Shown piece by piece: positions 25,480 to 35,904 of a stretch of 64,000 nt of DNA. The translations under genes were made by a program, and so were the position numbers. The stretch is taken from the NCBI RefSeq assembly GCF_006716115.1, contig NZ_VFOO01000001.1, positions 3,410,001-3,474,000 of the forward strand. The letters run 5' to 3'. Numbering within the stretch: position 1 is the stretch's first letter; each line of letters opens with the position of its first letter. The DNA comes from Subtercola boreus (GTDB lineage Bacteria > Actinomycetota > Actinomycetes > Actinomycetales > Microbacteriaceae). The notes beneath the pieces are model-generated. The model searched no databases and was not told the origin of the DNA. It saw nothing but the letters and a program-made list of their open reading frames with translations.

Positions 25480-25917
25480 TCAGTCGTCTAATGCTTCCTC
25501 CAGTGCGCGGAGGTCGGCGAACGCTTCCTCGCGGGCCGCCCGACGAGCCTGCGCGCGGGCCATCACCTCACGAGTATCGAAGCGATGGTGCGAGCCGACC
25601 ATGCGTGAACTCAGCGTTCCCTCCTTCACCCACTTCATCAGAGTCGGTCGGGATACGGCGAGGAGCTCGGCGGCGGAAGTCGATGTGAGCTCGGTGGGAA
25701 TAGCGGTCACGCTCACTGGTCCGTGAGTGAGCCCCCGCAGAACCTGACTGACGAACGTAGCGAGGCTGGCGGGAAGTGCCACGACGCTGCCGTCGCTGAG
25801 CGTGGCTGAAAGCCCGACAACGGTACGGTCCTGGGCGCTTTCGACGAAGTCTCCCGCATCTCTGCGCAGTCCATCATCGACCAACAGGGTGCCGTTGGAC
25901 ATGAGGGTCGAACTCAC
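25480..25917 (-). CDS. Excisionase-type HTH antitoxin of the PIN toxin
   Basis: A 145-aa protein with a central Xis/MerR-like winged helix (about 78-120): TSAAELLAVSRPTLMKWVKEG, then a wing SHHRFDTREVMA. A C-terminal charged helix (ARAQARRAAREEAFADLRALEEAL) is a plausible toxin-neutralising segment. The start is either GTG 25917 or ATG 25902. Paired with the PIN gene it should autorepress the operon. The 114 bp upstream hold no gene. Confidence 0.75.
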   Translation of the reverse strand: MSSTLMSNGTLLVDDGLRRDAGDFVESAQDRTVVGLSATLSDGSVVALPASLATFVSQVLRGLTHGPVSVTAIPTELTSTSAAELLAVSRPTLMKWVKEGTLSSRMVGSHHRFDTREVMARAQARRAAREEAFADLRALEEALDD

Positions 25918-26031
25918 TGGCGCCTCTCCGATCGTGCAGCGCTCTGGGGCGCAACATGTTCAAGATACACCGGTTGCGCTTATAAGTGCAATCAAGAGCG
26001 TGGCAACCGTAGAGCTGAGGCCCGGCCGGTG

Positions 26032-27114
26032 TCACGGGATGATGCGGGCCTCGCGGTAGCGGGCGACCTTGTCGGCGAAGCTGGCGAAGGTGGTGCGGTA
26101 GTTCGGGAAGCCCGCGTCGCGGCTCTTGTTCATGCTCGTGAAGGCCTCGATGTTGCGGCCGAGGTCGCTGTCGGTGTGCCACCACGAGGCGAGGCGGGTG
26201 ATGTCCGGTTCGGCCAGGCCCTCGCGGAGAGCGATGGCGGCCCAGGCTTCCTCCATGCCCGCCATGCGGCCGTCGAGCGGGCGGGGTTCGCCGTCGAAGC
26301 CGACAGGTTCCACGCCGAAGAGTTCGGCGATGCGCGGCCACATCCAGCGCCAGCGGAACACGTCGCCGTTGGCGATGTTGAAGGCCTCATTCGCAGCCGA
26401 GGGCGTGGTGCCGGCCCAGATGAGCTGCTCGGCGAGCAGGTCGGCGTCCGTGACATCCGTGACGCCGTTCCACTGCGTGGCAGAGCCGGGGAAGATGAAC
26501 GGCAGCCCGAGTTCGCGGCAGAGCGTGGCGTACACCGAGAGTGTGAGCACCATGTTCATCGCGTTGCCGACGGCGTAGCCGAAGACGGTGTGGGCCCGGT
26601 GGATGCTCCAGGTGAACCCCATGCGCTCCGCGGCGGTGAACACCTCGTCTTCCTGGTTGTAGTAGAAGTTCGGCGACGACAGGCGCGGCTCGTCCTCGTT
26701 GAAGGGGGTGTCGGCCATCACTCCGGTGGCGTAGTTGTCGAACGGGCCGAGGTAGTGCTTGAGCCCGGTGACGAGGGCGACGTGGCGCACAGATCCCGCA
26801 GGCGACAGGGCGGCGAGGATGTTGCGCACCGTCGCCGAGTTCACCTCGATGTTCTCGGCTTCGGTGTCCTTCTTCATCCACGCGGTGATGATCACGAGTT
26901 CGGGGGCCAGCCCGGCGACGGCGGCGGCGAGGGAGGCGGGATCGAGCAGGTCGGCGGCAACGGGGATGACCCCGGGCGTGAGTTCGGCGCCCCCGCGGGA
27001 GAGGCCGTAGGTGCTCCAGCCGAGGTCGACCAGCTGGCGGGCGACGCTCTGGCCGGCGATACCGGTGGCGCCGACGACGAGCGCCTGCCTGCCGGTGGTG
27101 GGGGTGTCAGTCAC
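26032..27114 (-). CDS. PRISE-like SDR (progesterone 5-beta-reductase/iridoid synthase-type reductase)
   Basis: A 360-aa atypical SDR. The cofactor loop is ALVVGATGIAGQSVARQL. PRISE features are TGLKHYLGPFDNYATG (with the family Lys-His-Tyr) and NFYYNQEDEVF carrying the catalytic Tyr motif. PRISE enzymes use NADPH to reduce enone C=C bonds. I chose GTG 27114 because AGAGAGG lies 10 nt upstream; ATG 27141 in the same frame is the alternative. It is divergent from a ribose-type importer, suggesting that the imported compound or its oxidation product is the substrate. Confidence 0.8.
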   Translation of the reverse strand: MTDTPTTGRQALVVGATGIAGQSVARQLVDLGWSTYGLSRGGAELTPGVIPVAADLLDPASLAAAVAGLAPELVIITAWMKKDTEAENIEVNSATVRNILAALSPAGSVRHVALVTGLKHYLGPFDNYATGVMADTPFNEDEPRLSSPNFYYNQEDEVFTAAERMGFTWSIHRAHTVFGYAVGNAMNMVLTLSVYATLCRELGLPFIFPGSATQWNGVTDVTDADLLAEQLIWAGTTPSAANEAFNIANGDVFRWRWMWPRIAELFGVEPVGFDGEPRPLDGRMAGMEEAWAAIALREGLAEPDITRLASWWHTDSDLGRNIEAFTSMNKSRDAGFPNYRTTFASFADKVARYREARIIP

Positions 27115-27281
27115 GATGGTTCGACCTCTCTGTTGATGCATCCCTCAAAATGTACACCTGTACTGCACGAATCTGAATCGAGAGTCAACAAGCCCTTGTG
27201 AACAACGGGGCAGTCTGTAAAGCTACACTCAACGTTGTAGCTCATCGTCGAGAGTCTCAACCCACAGCAACGGGAGTAGGA

Positions 27282-28313
27282 ATGTACGCAATGGAGCGGC
27301 AGGTCAGTGGTCTGAAGCGCCCGAGTCGTCGCGCGTCGAAAGGCCTCATCACGGTCGGCGTCGCGCTGGTCATCCTCCTCGTCGCGAGCGCCGTGCTCGC
27401 ACCGTCGAGCCTCTCACAGGGTGCCGTACTCGGGATGCTCCCGTTCGCTTCGGTGCTCGCCGTGGTGGGCCTCGGCCAGATGCTCGTCGTGCAGCAGGGC
27501 GGTATCGACCTGTCGGTGCCCGGCGCCGTCTCGCTGGCGATCGTGATCGTCAGCCGCATCCCGAACGGCGACAACGCGCTGCTGGTACCCGCCATCCTGC
27601 TCGCCTTCGGTTTCGCAGCCGCGGCCGGACTGCTGAACGGTTTCCTCGTCGGGCGCCTCGGCCTGAACGCGATCATCGCCACTCTCGGCACCAACGCTCT
27701 GCTCTTTGCAGCGGTGCTGGGCATCTCGGGCGGTTCGCCCACGACCACGACCCGGCTGCTCCAGTCCGTCGCCGGTGGGCTCTCGCTCGGCATCCCGAAC
27801 TCCGTGTTCTTCGCAGCGGCCGTGGCCGTCATCGTCATCGTGCTGGTGAAGAAGACGGTCGCCGGCCGCCGCTTCGAGGCGATCGGTGCGAACCCGATCG
27901 CGGCGCGGGCAACGGGCCTCCGGGTGCGGGTGCACCAGACGGCCGCGTATGTCTGGGGGCAGATGCTCTACTGCATCGCGGGCATCCTGCTGGCCGGCAT
28001 CACGGCCCAGCCCACAGCGTTCCAGGGCAACACCTACCTGATCCCCGCCGTCGCGGTCGTCGTGCTCGGCGGAACCTCACTGCTCGGCGGCCGGGGCTTC
28101 CCGCTCGCCACCGTGGTCGCGGCCGTCTTCCTGAGCCAGCTCGACCAGTTCAATCTCGCCGTGGGTGTGCCGTATGCCGTGCGCACACTCGTTCAGGCTG
28201 CAGCGCTCGCCGTCGGCGTCGCGCTCTACACAATCGACTGGTCGCGTGTGCGCGCCCGGTTCGGCAGCAGAACCCGAACGACCAAGCCCAAGCCCACCCC
28301 CTCGCCAGCCTGA
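27282..28313 (+). CDS. Ribose-type ABC transporter permease
   Basis: A 343-aa BPD_transp_2 (RbsC-like) protein with about eight to ten helices. It has the hallmark GQMLVVQQGGIDLSVPGAV and the C-terminal VVLGGTSLLGGRG. ATG 27282 follows GGGAG by 5 nt; ATG 27291 is a weaker alternative. It is the first gene of a carbohydrate or polyol uptake operon with a lipoprotein and a fused ATPase-permease, so the importer would have two different permease domains. Confidence 0.92.
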   Translation: MYAMERQVSGLKRPSRRASKGLITVGVALVILLVASAVLAPSSLSQGAVLGMLPFASVLAVVGLGQMLVVQQGGIDLSVPGAVSLAIVIVSRIPNGDNALLVPAILLAFGFAAAAGLLNGFLVGRLGLNAIIATLGTNALLFAAVLGISGGSPTTTTRLLQSVAGGLSLGIPNSVFFAAAVAVIVIVLVKKTVAGRRFEAIGANPIAARATGLRVRVHQTAAYVWGQMLYCIAGILLAGITAQPTAFQGNTYLIPAVAVVVLGGTSLLGGRGFPLATVVAAVFLSQLDQFNLAVGVPYAVRTLVQAAALAVGVALYTIDWSRVRARFGSRTRTTKPKPTPSPA

Positions 28314-28322
28314 CGGATCAAC

Positions 28323-28380
28323 CACACAGCACCACCACACACAGCACCACCCACGCAGCTCCACCACACACAGCACCACC
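28323..28380 (+). repeat. Short direct repeat CACACAGCACCACC, three copies
   Basis: The 14-bp unit occurs at 28323, 28338 and 28367 in the 129-bp spacer between permease and binding-protein genes. It is strongly C/A-skewed with no G run, hence unstructured in the transcript. It could be a slippage product or a translation spacer. Confidence 0.7.
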
Positions 28381-28442
28381 TGACAGAGCAGTCACACACC
28401 CCCCTGCGGCAGAGAAGCCGCACCAAGTAGAAGGAACGACGA

Positions 28443-29549
28443 ATGATGATTCGCAAGCGGATCCTGTCCCTCACAGTCGCCCTCGGCCTGAGCGCCGTCG
28501 CACTCACGGCCTGCAGCAGCGGCGCCCCCGGCGCTGACGAACCCGTGCCCACCGGTACCGTCGCGGGCGCACCCTCCTGGTGCGGCCCCAAGCAGATCAC
28601 CCTGGGCCTGCTCGACGGTTTCGGCGGCAACAGCTGGCGCCTGATCACCACGGCGGCCGGTGCCGACGAGGTGAAGAAGTGCCCGAGTGTCACGAAGTAC
28701 GAGTACGCCGACGGCCAGGGCGACACCCAGAAGTCGATCTCCGACATCCAGGGCATGGTCGCCAAGGGCGTGAACGCGCTGGTCGTGTTCCCGGATGCTG
28801 GCGAGGCCATGCTGCCCGCACTGCGGAGCGCCTACCAGGCCGGTGTCGTGACCGTGCCCTACCGCGTGAACCCGGGCGGCAAGGACGGTGTCGACTACGA
28901 CGCCTGGATCGGCGCCGACTTCAGCCAGGACGGCGCCAACTGGGCCGCCTGGATCCAGAAGAACCTGCCCGACGGCGGCAACATCCTCTTCATGAGCGGG
29001 CCGAAGGGCAACAGCCAGGGCGAGGACGAGTACAACGCCATGACCGGCATCCTCGACCCCGCCAAGTACACGTTCGTCGGCGAGACCCCGTTAGAGCCCA
29101 CCAACTGGGACCCGGCCCTCTCGCAGCAGGTTCTGACGGCGGCGATCGCCAAGAACCCGAAGATCGACGTGATCGTCAGTGACTTCGGCCCGTCTCTCCT
29201 GGGGGCTCTGCCCGAGTTCCAGAAGAGCGGTCGCAGCATCCCGGCCCTCGTCACCACCGACGGCAACTCGCTCGGCTGCTTCTACGAGCAGAACAAGGCC
29301 GCGAACCCCGACTTCAAGATGATGACGGTCGCGACCGGCAACGACAACGTGCGACTCGCCGTGCAGTACGCGGTGGCGAAGGCCACGGGCGGCCAGCTGC
29401 CGACCACCACGAAGTTCGAGGCCCCGATGTTCGAGGATTCGGTGTCGAGCACCCCCAACCCGGTCGAGTGCAAGACCGACCTGCCGGGCGACATCTTCCT
29501 CTCGGCCGAGATGCCCGCTGCCGACCAGGCCGCACTCCTGAAGAAGTAG
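28443..29549 (+). CDS. Ribose-type substrate-binding lipoprotein
   Basis: A 368-aa family-4 (periplasmic-binding-like) protein. Lipobox LTAC places the lipidated Cys at 24. The core shows QITLGLLDGFGGNSWR, DIQGMVAKGVNALVVFPDAG and VIVSDFGPSLLGALPEF. A starting ATGATG with AGAAGGA upstream makes 28443 or 28446 possible. It delivers a sugar or polyol to the permeases at 27282 and 29586. It has four Cys beyond the lipobox, so it may be disulfide-stabilised. Confidence 0.92.
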   Translation: MMIRKRILSLTVALGLSAVALTACSSGAPGADEPVPTGTVAGAPSWCGPKQITLGLLDGFGGNSWRLITTAAGADEVKKCPSVTKYEYADGQGDTQKSISDIQGMVAKGVNALVVFPDAGEAMLPALRSAYQAGVVTVPYRVNPGGKDGVDYDAWIGADFSQDGANWAAWIQKNLPDGGNILFMSGPKGNSQGEDEYNAMTGILDPAKYTFVGETPLEPTNWDPALSQQVLTAAIAKNPKIDVIVSDFGPSLLGALPEFQKSGRSIPALVTTDGNSLGCFYEQNKAANPDFKMMTVATGNDNVRLAVQYAVAKATGGQLPTTTKFEAPMFEDSVSSTPNPVECKTDLPGDIFLSAEMPAADQAALLKK

Positions 29550-29585
29550 AACGATCCACGCTGCACAAGAACCAAAGGTGAACTC

Positions 29586-32141
29586 GTGAACAATCAGACG
29601 TACGTCCAGGCGGAAGACCCCGTGATGCTGTCGGTGCCGACACTGTCGCTCAGCGACATCACGAAGACCTACGCCGGTGTCGTTGCTCTCGAGAACGTCT
29701 CGTTCGACGTTCTCCCCGGGGAAGTGCACGCCCTCCTCGGGGAGAACGGTGCCGGCAAGTCGACGCTCATGAACGTCGCCTCCGGCACGGTGCAGCCCGA
29801 CAGCGGAACCATCCGGGTGGGCGGCGAGAGCATCGACGTGCTGTCGCCGGCGCTCGCCGCCGCATCCGGAATCGCCATCGTGCACCAGCACCCCGCGGTG
29901 CTGCCCGACATGACCGTGCTCGAGAACCTGCAGGTGGCGCTGCCGGCGTCGGCCTTCCGGGTGGATGCCGCATCCAGCGTCGAGCAGACGGCCTCCCGCA
30001 TGCTGGCCGAGGTCGGCCTCACCGCGCACCTCCGGGATCGTGTCGAGTCGCTCACTGTGGCCCAGAAGCACCTGCTCGAGATCGCGAAGGCGCTCGCGCT
30101 GAAGCCGAAGATCCTGGTGCTGGATGAACCCACCGCCCCGCTCGGCCAGGACTCCGTCGACCTGCTGTTCGCCCGCGTGCGCTCGGCCGTCGCCGAGGGC
30201 ACCTCCGTCATCTACATCACCCATCGCATGGCCGAGGTGCGCCAGCTCGCCACGCGGGTGACCGTGTTGCGTGACGGCCGCTTCCGCGGAACGGCGGATG
30301 TCGCGGAGATCACCGACGACGAACTGCTGGCCCTGATCGTGGGCCGGAAGCTCGAGTCGACGTTCCCGCCGAAGCATGAGCCCACGGGCGACGAGCCCGT
30401 CAACTTCGTGCTGGATGGCTTCACCGCCGCCGGGTTCGCCGACGTGAACGCCTCCACGACCCGCGGCCAGATCCTCGGGGTGGCCGGTGTCGTCGGCAAC
30501 GGCCAGAGCGAACTGCTGCGCGCCCTCGCCGGTCTCGAGCCGTTCACCGGTACCGCGACCGTCGGCGACCGGGCCGTGACCCCCGGCGAACTGCTGCACC
30601 GCGCAGGCTACATGCCGGCCGACCGGCACCGCGAGGGCCTGATGATGACCCTCACCGTGCAGGAGAACGCCGCCGTCTCCGCGCTCTCGAAGTTCAAGAA
30701 GGTCCTCTTCCTCAGCACATCGCGTGAAGTCTCCGAGGTCGGCAGCACGCTCGACTCGCTGAACGTCAAGGCGCCCGCGATGGACGCGGTCGTCTCCTCT
30801 CTCTCCGGCGGCAACCAGCAGAAGGTCGTCATGGCTCGGGCACTGCTCAGCGAGCCGCTCATCGTGGTGGCCGACGAACCCACCCAGGGCGTCGACGTCG
30901 GGGCCCGGCTCGAGATCTACAAGATCCTCCGCCAGGTGTCGGCCTCGGGCATCCCGGTCATCATCGCCTCCTCTGACGCCAAAGAGCTCGAGGGCCTCTG
31001 CGACCAGGTGATCGTCATGTCGCGCGGCCACGCGGTCGACCTCATCGTGGGTGACGACATCACCGAGGAACGCATCGTCCGTGCGGCCGTCAGTTCGACC
31101 ACGCACACGGTCGAGGTTCCGACCATCCGCAAGCAGCGGCCCTTGGCCGGCACAAAGGTACGGTCGGAGGGTTTCGGCCGTTTCGTGCAGGGCGACTATG
31201 CGCCGACGGTGCTGCTGATCGGCATCATCGTGCTGCTCGGAGCCTTCATCTTCGGTCAGAACGCCCGGTACCTCTCGGCCTTCAACATCTATTCGGTGCT
31301 GACGCTCGTCGCCGCGCTCGGTTTCATCGCGCTCGGCCAGACGATCGCCCTCATCATCGGCGGCATCGACCTGTCCGTCGGGCCGCTGGCCGGGTTCCTG
31401 GTAGTGGTCGGCTCGTTCTTCTTCAACGACGACAAACCGCTCTCGATCGTCGCGCTCGGCCTGGTGCTGATGTTCGTCATTGCGATAGCGACGGGGTTCG
31501 TGAACGGTGCGCTCATCCGGTTCGGCAAGTTCACCGCCATCGCCGCGACCCTGACGCTCTACATCGGCCTGCAGGGCCTCAGCTTCCTGCTGCGGGACTC
31601 GCCCGACGGCTACATCGGCGCAGGGATGACCGCGGTGATGACCACGAAGGTCGGACCCGTGCCGATCGCCTTCATCGTGCTGGTCGTCGTGGCGGTCGCG
31701 CTCGAGTTCGCCCTGCGTCGCTCGCGCTGGGGCCGGCGCCTCCGCGCGACCGGGTCCAGCGAGGAGTCGGCCCGCCGCATCGGCGTGAACATCAACAAGA
31801 CGGTCGTGCTGGCCTACATGCTGACCTCGATCTTCGCCTTCCTCGGCGCGATCATGCTGATGGTTCAGATCGGCGTGGGCGACCCCGCGCAGGGCGTCAG
31901 CTACACGCTCACCAGCATCACGGCTGTGGTGCTCGGCGGCACCTCGCTGCTCGGCGGCCGCGGAACGTTCATCGGCACGCTGTTCGGCTCGATCCTGCTG
32001 ATCCAGGTGCTGAACGCGACCACCTTCCTCGGGCTCTCCCAGATGTGGCAGTACATCTTCCAGGGCGTGCTGATCCTCGCGGCGGCGGTGCTGTACTCCG
32101 TCGCCCGCTCGCGGAAGAAGAAGCTCGAGGCCCTCGGATGA
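29586..32141 (+). CDS. Fused ABC ATPase-permease of ribose-type importer (RbsA-RbsC fusion)
   Basis: An 851-aa protein with three parts. ATPase domain 1 (about 20-265) has Walker A LGENGAGKST and Walker B ILVLDEPTAP. ATPase domain 2 (about 280-515) has the degenerate Walker A VVGNGQSELL, signature LSGGNQQKVV and ADEPTQGVDV. A complete RbsC-like membrane domain (about 535-845) contains IALIIGGIDLSVGPLAG and VVLGGTSLLGGRG. RbsA-type ATPases and permeases are normally separate chains. It overlaps the following dehydrogenase by ATGA. Reading through both domains shows no frameshift, so the fusion appears genuine. Confidence 0.93.
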   Translation: MNNQTYVQAEDPVMLSVPTLSLSDITKTYAGVVALENVSFDVLPGEVHALLGENGAGKSTLMNVASGTVQPDSGTIRVGGESIDVLSPALAAASGIAIVHQHPAVLPDMTVLENLQVALPASAFRVDAASSVEQTASRMLAEVGLTAHLRDRVESLTVAQKHLLEIAKALALKPKILVLDEPTAPLGQDSVDLLFARVRSAVAEGTSVIYITHRMAEVRQLATRVTVLRDGRFRGTADVAEITDDELLALIVGRKLESTFPPKHEPTGDEPVNFVLDGFTAAGFADVNASTTRGQILGVAGVVGNGQSELLRALAGLEPFTGTATVGDRAVTPGELLHRAGYMPADRHREGLMMTLTVQENAAVSALSKFKKVLFLSTSREVSEVGSTLDSLNVKAPAMDAVVSSLSGGNQQKVVMARALLSEPLIVVADEPTQGVDVGARLEIYKILRQVSASGIPVIIASSDAKELEGLCDQVIVMSRGHAVDLIVGDDITEERIVRAAVSSTTHTVEVPTIRKQRPLAGTKVRSEGFGRFVQGDYAPTVLLIGIIVLLGAFIFGQNARYLSAFNIYSVLTLVAALGFIALGQTIALIIGGIDLSVGPLAGFLVVVGSFFFNDDKPLSIVALGLVLMFVIAIATGFVNGALIRFGKFTAIAATLTLYIGLQGLSFLLRDSPDGYIGAGMTAVMTTKVGPVPIAFIVLVVVAVALEFALRRSRWGRRLRATGSSEESARRIGVNINKTVVLAYMLTSIFAFLGAIMLMVQIGVGDPAQGVSYTLTSITAVVLGGTSLLGGRGTFIGTLFGSILLIQVLNATTFLGLSQMWQYIFQGVLILAAAVLYSVARSRKKKLEALG

Positions 32142-33280
32142 CGGGCACCACTTCGTCCGTCGAGCCCTCCACCATGCTGGCGGCTGTCTACCACGGGCCG
32201 CACGACATCCGCATCTCGTCGGTTCCCGTGCCGTCGGCCCGCCCCGGCGAGGTGCTCGTGAAGGTGCTGCGGTCGGGCATCTGCGGCACGGATGCCACAG
32301 AGTGGTCGGTCGGCCCGAAGGTGTTCCCCGTGCAGGGCACGCATCCCGTGACCCACCACCACGGCCCGATGGTGCTCGGCCACGAGTTCGTCGGCGAGAT
32401 CGTCTCGCTGCCCGAATCGTCTCTGCCCGGTACGTCGCTGGCCGGCACCGGCGAGGCTCTGGATGTCGCGGCCGCCGCCTCCCTCGCCGTGGGCGACCTC
32501 GTGGCGAGCGGCGCCGGCGTCTGGTGCGGCGACTGCGCGCGCTGCAGGGAGGGCCGCACGAACATGTGCGAGAACTACTACACGCTCGGGCTCAGTCTCG
32601 ACGGGGGCATGGGCGGGTATGTCTCGGTACCGGCACGCACCCTCGCCGCCGTGCCCGACGGTGTCTCGCCCGATGTCGCGGGTCTTGCGCAGCCGCTGGC
32701 TGTGGGCATCCATGCCGCCCGTCGATCGGGTGCGGTGGACGGCGACCGGGTGCTCGTGATCGGCGGCGGCGCGATCGCGTCGTTCGTGCTGGCCGGCCTC
32801 ACGCACCTGGTCGACGTGGAGGTGACCGTCGTCGAGTTCGCGGGCCGCAAGCAGGAGCGCGCGCTGAGGCTCGGTGCCGACCACGTCGTCAGCCCCTCGG
32901 AGGAGCTCGCCGCCGACGTTCCGGCGTCGTTCGGCGGCCGACGTCCCGATGTGGTGATCGAGGCCAGCGGTGCGCCCGGCCAGCTCGCGGCGGCCGTCTC
33001 CCTGGTGCGGAACGGTGGCCGCGTGCTCGCCGTCGGGCTGCCGAAGGTGCAGCCGACCCTCGACGTGCACTCGCTGGTATTCCGTGAGATCACGCTCGAC
33101 TCTTCTCTCGCGCATGTCTGCGCGACCGACCTCCCTGCGGCGCTCGCGATCCTCGCCACCACCATGCTCGGCGCGGAACTGGTCGAACGGGTGGTGCCGC
33201 TCGACGAGCTCGGGGCGCAACTCGATCGCCTGGCCGCGGGACAGGTGGACGGCAAGATCCTGATTGACCCCTGGCTCTGA
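32138..33280 (+). CDS. Zinc-dependent alcohol/polyol dehydrogenase (MDR)
   Basis: A 380-aa MDR with catalytic zinc motifs SGICGTDATEW and LGHEFVGEIV. It has a complete structural zinc lobe (WCGDCARCREGRTNMC) and the cofactor loop VIGGGAIASFV. A 20-residue Ala/Ser-rich insertion precedes the zinc lobe. It is coupled to the transporter by ATGA overlap and followed by an aldehyde dehydrogenase, so alcohol to aldehyde to acid oxidation of the imported compound is the simplest reading. Confidence 0.88.
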   Translation: MTGTTSSVEPSTMLAAVYHGPHDIRISSVPVPSARPGEVLVKVLRSGICGTDATEWSVGPKVFPVQGTHPVTHHHGPMVLGHEFVGEIVSLPESSLPGTSLAGTGEALDVAAAASLAVGDLVASGAGVWCGDCARCREGRTNMCENYYTLGLSLDGGMGGYVSVPARTLAAVPDGVSPDVAGLAQPLAVGIHAARRSGAVDGDRVLVIGGGAIASFVLAGLTHLVDVEVTVVEFAGRKQERALRLGADHVVSPSEELAADVPASFGGRRPDVVIEASGAPGQLAAAVSLVRNGGRVLAVGLPKVQPTLDVHSLVFREITLDSSLAHVCATDLPAALAILATTMLGAELVERVVPLDELGAQLDRLAAGQVDGKILIDPWL

Positions 33281-33313
33281 GAACTCCCCTCTCACCAACG
33301 AAGCGGAAACCCC

Positions 33314-34816
<1,503 letters not shown>

Positions 34817-34849
34817 CCGCGCGCCGCGCCCGGTGGCCCTGCGACACTG

Positions 34850-35422
34850 TTACGACGTCAGCGCCGGCGGGGTCCACGATGGCCAGGCGGCGGAGCCGAT
34901 GAGGCGGCCGCGTTCGTATCGTGCATCGACCTCGAAAGGGTCTGTGGCACGGCTGTTGTCGTAGACGGTTGTGCTGTGGGCGAGGGACCGGGCTTCCGCG
35001 ACAAGACCCCACAGTCGCCGGTACCGCTCGCGGATCTTCGCCTCCGGCACGGTGTGCCCACCCCGCGTCACTCGGTGTGCAACGCGCCGCACGGTCACGT
35101 CTTCGGGCACGAGGATGACGTGCAGGGCCACGAGATACCCCGTTGCTGCCCCGAGCCGAACGAGTTCGAGTTTGCTGGGGTGGCTGAAAACGGTCTCGGT
35201 GATGAATGAATGCCGTCCGGCGAACGCCCGCTCACGCTCGATTGAGGCGGCCGCTGACGCATCGTAGGCGTGTTGGGCTTCGCTACCCGGCCACCGCTCG
35301 GCCGCGATCTCGTCGGCATTGATGAAGGGGAGGTGAGTGACCGGCTGCAGCACCGCGCGGACGAACGTCGACTTGCCCGCGCCGTTGGGTCCCGCGAGCA
35401 CGTGCAGAACGGGTGAGCTCAC
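34850..35422 (-). CDS. Zeta-toxin-like P-loop kinase
   Basis: A 190-aa protein with Walker A VLAGPNGAGKSTFV at 8-21, INADEIAAERWPG, the substrate-binding ETVFSHPSKLELV and a basic lid VPEAKIRERYRRLW. This is the AAA_33/zeta-toxin pattern, in which kinases phosphorylate UDP-N-acetylsugars. It starts with GTG 35422, overlapping the upstream antitoxin stop (GTGA). Solo homologues can be non-toxic kinases, but the coupled small partner supports a toxin role. Confidence 0.82.
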   Translation of the reverse strand: MSSPVLHVLAGPNGAGKSTFVRAVLQPVTHLPFINADEIAAERWPGSEAQHAYDASAAASIERERAFAGRHSFITETVFSHPSKLELVRLGAATGYLVALHVILVPEDVTVRRVAHRVTRGGHTVPEAKIRERYRRLWGLVAEARSLAHSTTVYDNSRATDPFEVDARYERGRLIGSAAWPSWTPPALTS

Positions 35423-35841
35423 GCGGCGGATGAGGCGGCGGCGGGTGCGCCGGGTAGTGATCCGTTCGCGTGCGCCGTACCACCGTGCTCTGGCCGGTGG
35501 TTCACCATGATGACGTTGCCGTCAGCATCCGCCTCGGCCCACGGGAGACCGGCCTCGAGGAGCTCGTCGGTGAAGTCGAGTTCGGCGATCCGGGCGGCGA
35601 CACGGTCGTTCCACGCGACCCGGACGACGGCCTGTTCGCTGTCTCGGAGATCGTCGTATGACGAGACGCCGGCCAGTACCTCCGTGATCGCCGTGTGCGT
35701 GACGGTCGGCGACGACTCGAACTCACGCCCGATGCGCGCCCAGTGGTCGAGCTGCTGCGCGGCGCTGCGGCTCTGCACTTCGCCGGCCGCTTTCGCCGAT
35801 TCGAACAGTTCGCCGTCGATTCGGGTGGGCATCGTCTTCAT
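35419..35841 (-). CDS. Antitoxin partner of the zeta-like toxin (ParD-like)
   Basis: A 140-aa protein starting KTMPTRIDGELFESAKAAGE, a ribbon-helix-helix-like N-terminus resembling ParD-like antitoxins, then RSAAQQLDHWARIGREFE. I chose ATG 35841 (ATG 35832 is possible) rather than the longer open frame because a perfect operator-like palindrome lies just upstream. The C-terminus is Ala/Gly-rich and disordered, suited to wrapping the toxin. It overlaps the toxin start by four bases. Confidence 0.72.
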   Translation of the reverse strand: MKTMPTRIDGELFESAKAAGEVQSRSAAQQLDHWARIGREFESSPTVTHTAITEVLAGVSSYDDLRDSEQAVVRVAWNDRVAARIAELDFTDELLEAGLPWAEADADGNVIMVNHRPEHGGTAHANGSLPGAPAAASSAA

Positions 35842-35848
35842 GGCTTGA

Positions 35849-35867
35849 GTGTAGCACTTCGCTACAC
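35849..35867. promoter_or_regulatory. Perfect palindrome, candidate autoregulatory operator of TA operon
   Basis: GTGTAGC, spacer ACTTC and GCTACAC form a perfect 7-bp inverted repeat starting 8 bp before the antitoxin ATG. Antitoxins of this type typically bind such a site to repress their own operon. Inferred. Confidence 0.6.
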
Positions 35868-35904
35868 CTGACATGCCGGGCGGGGTGCCCAGCTTCGCCC
35901 TGGC

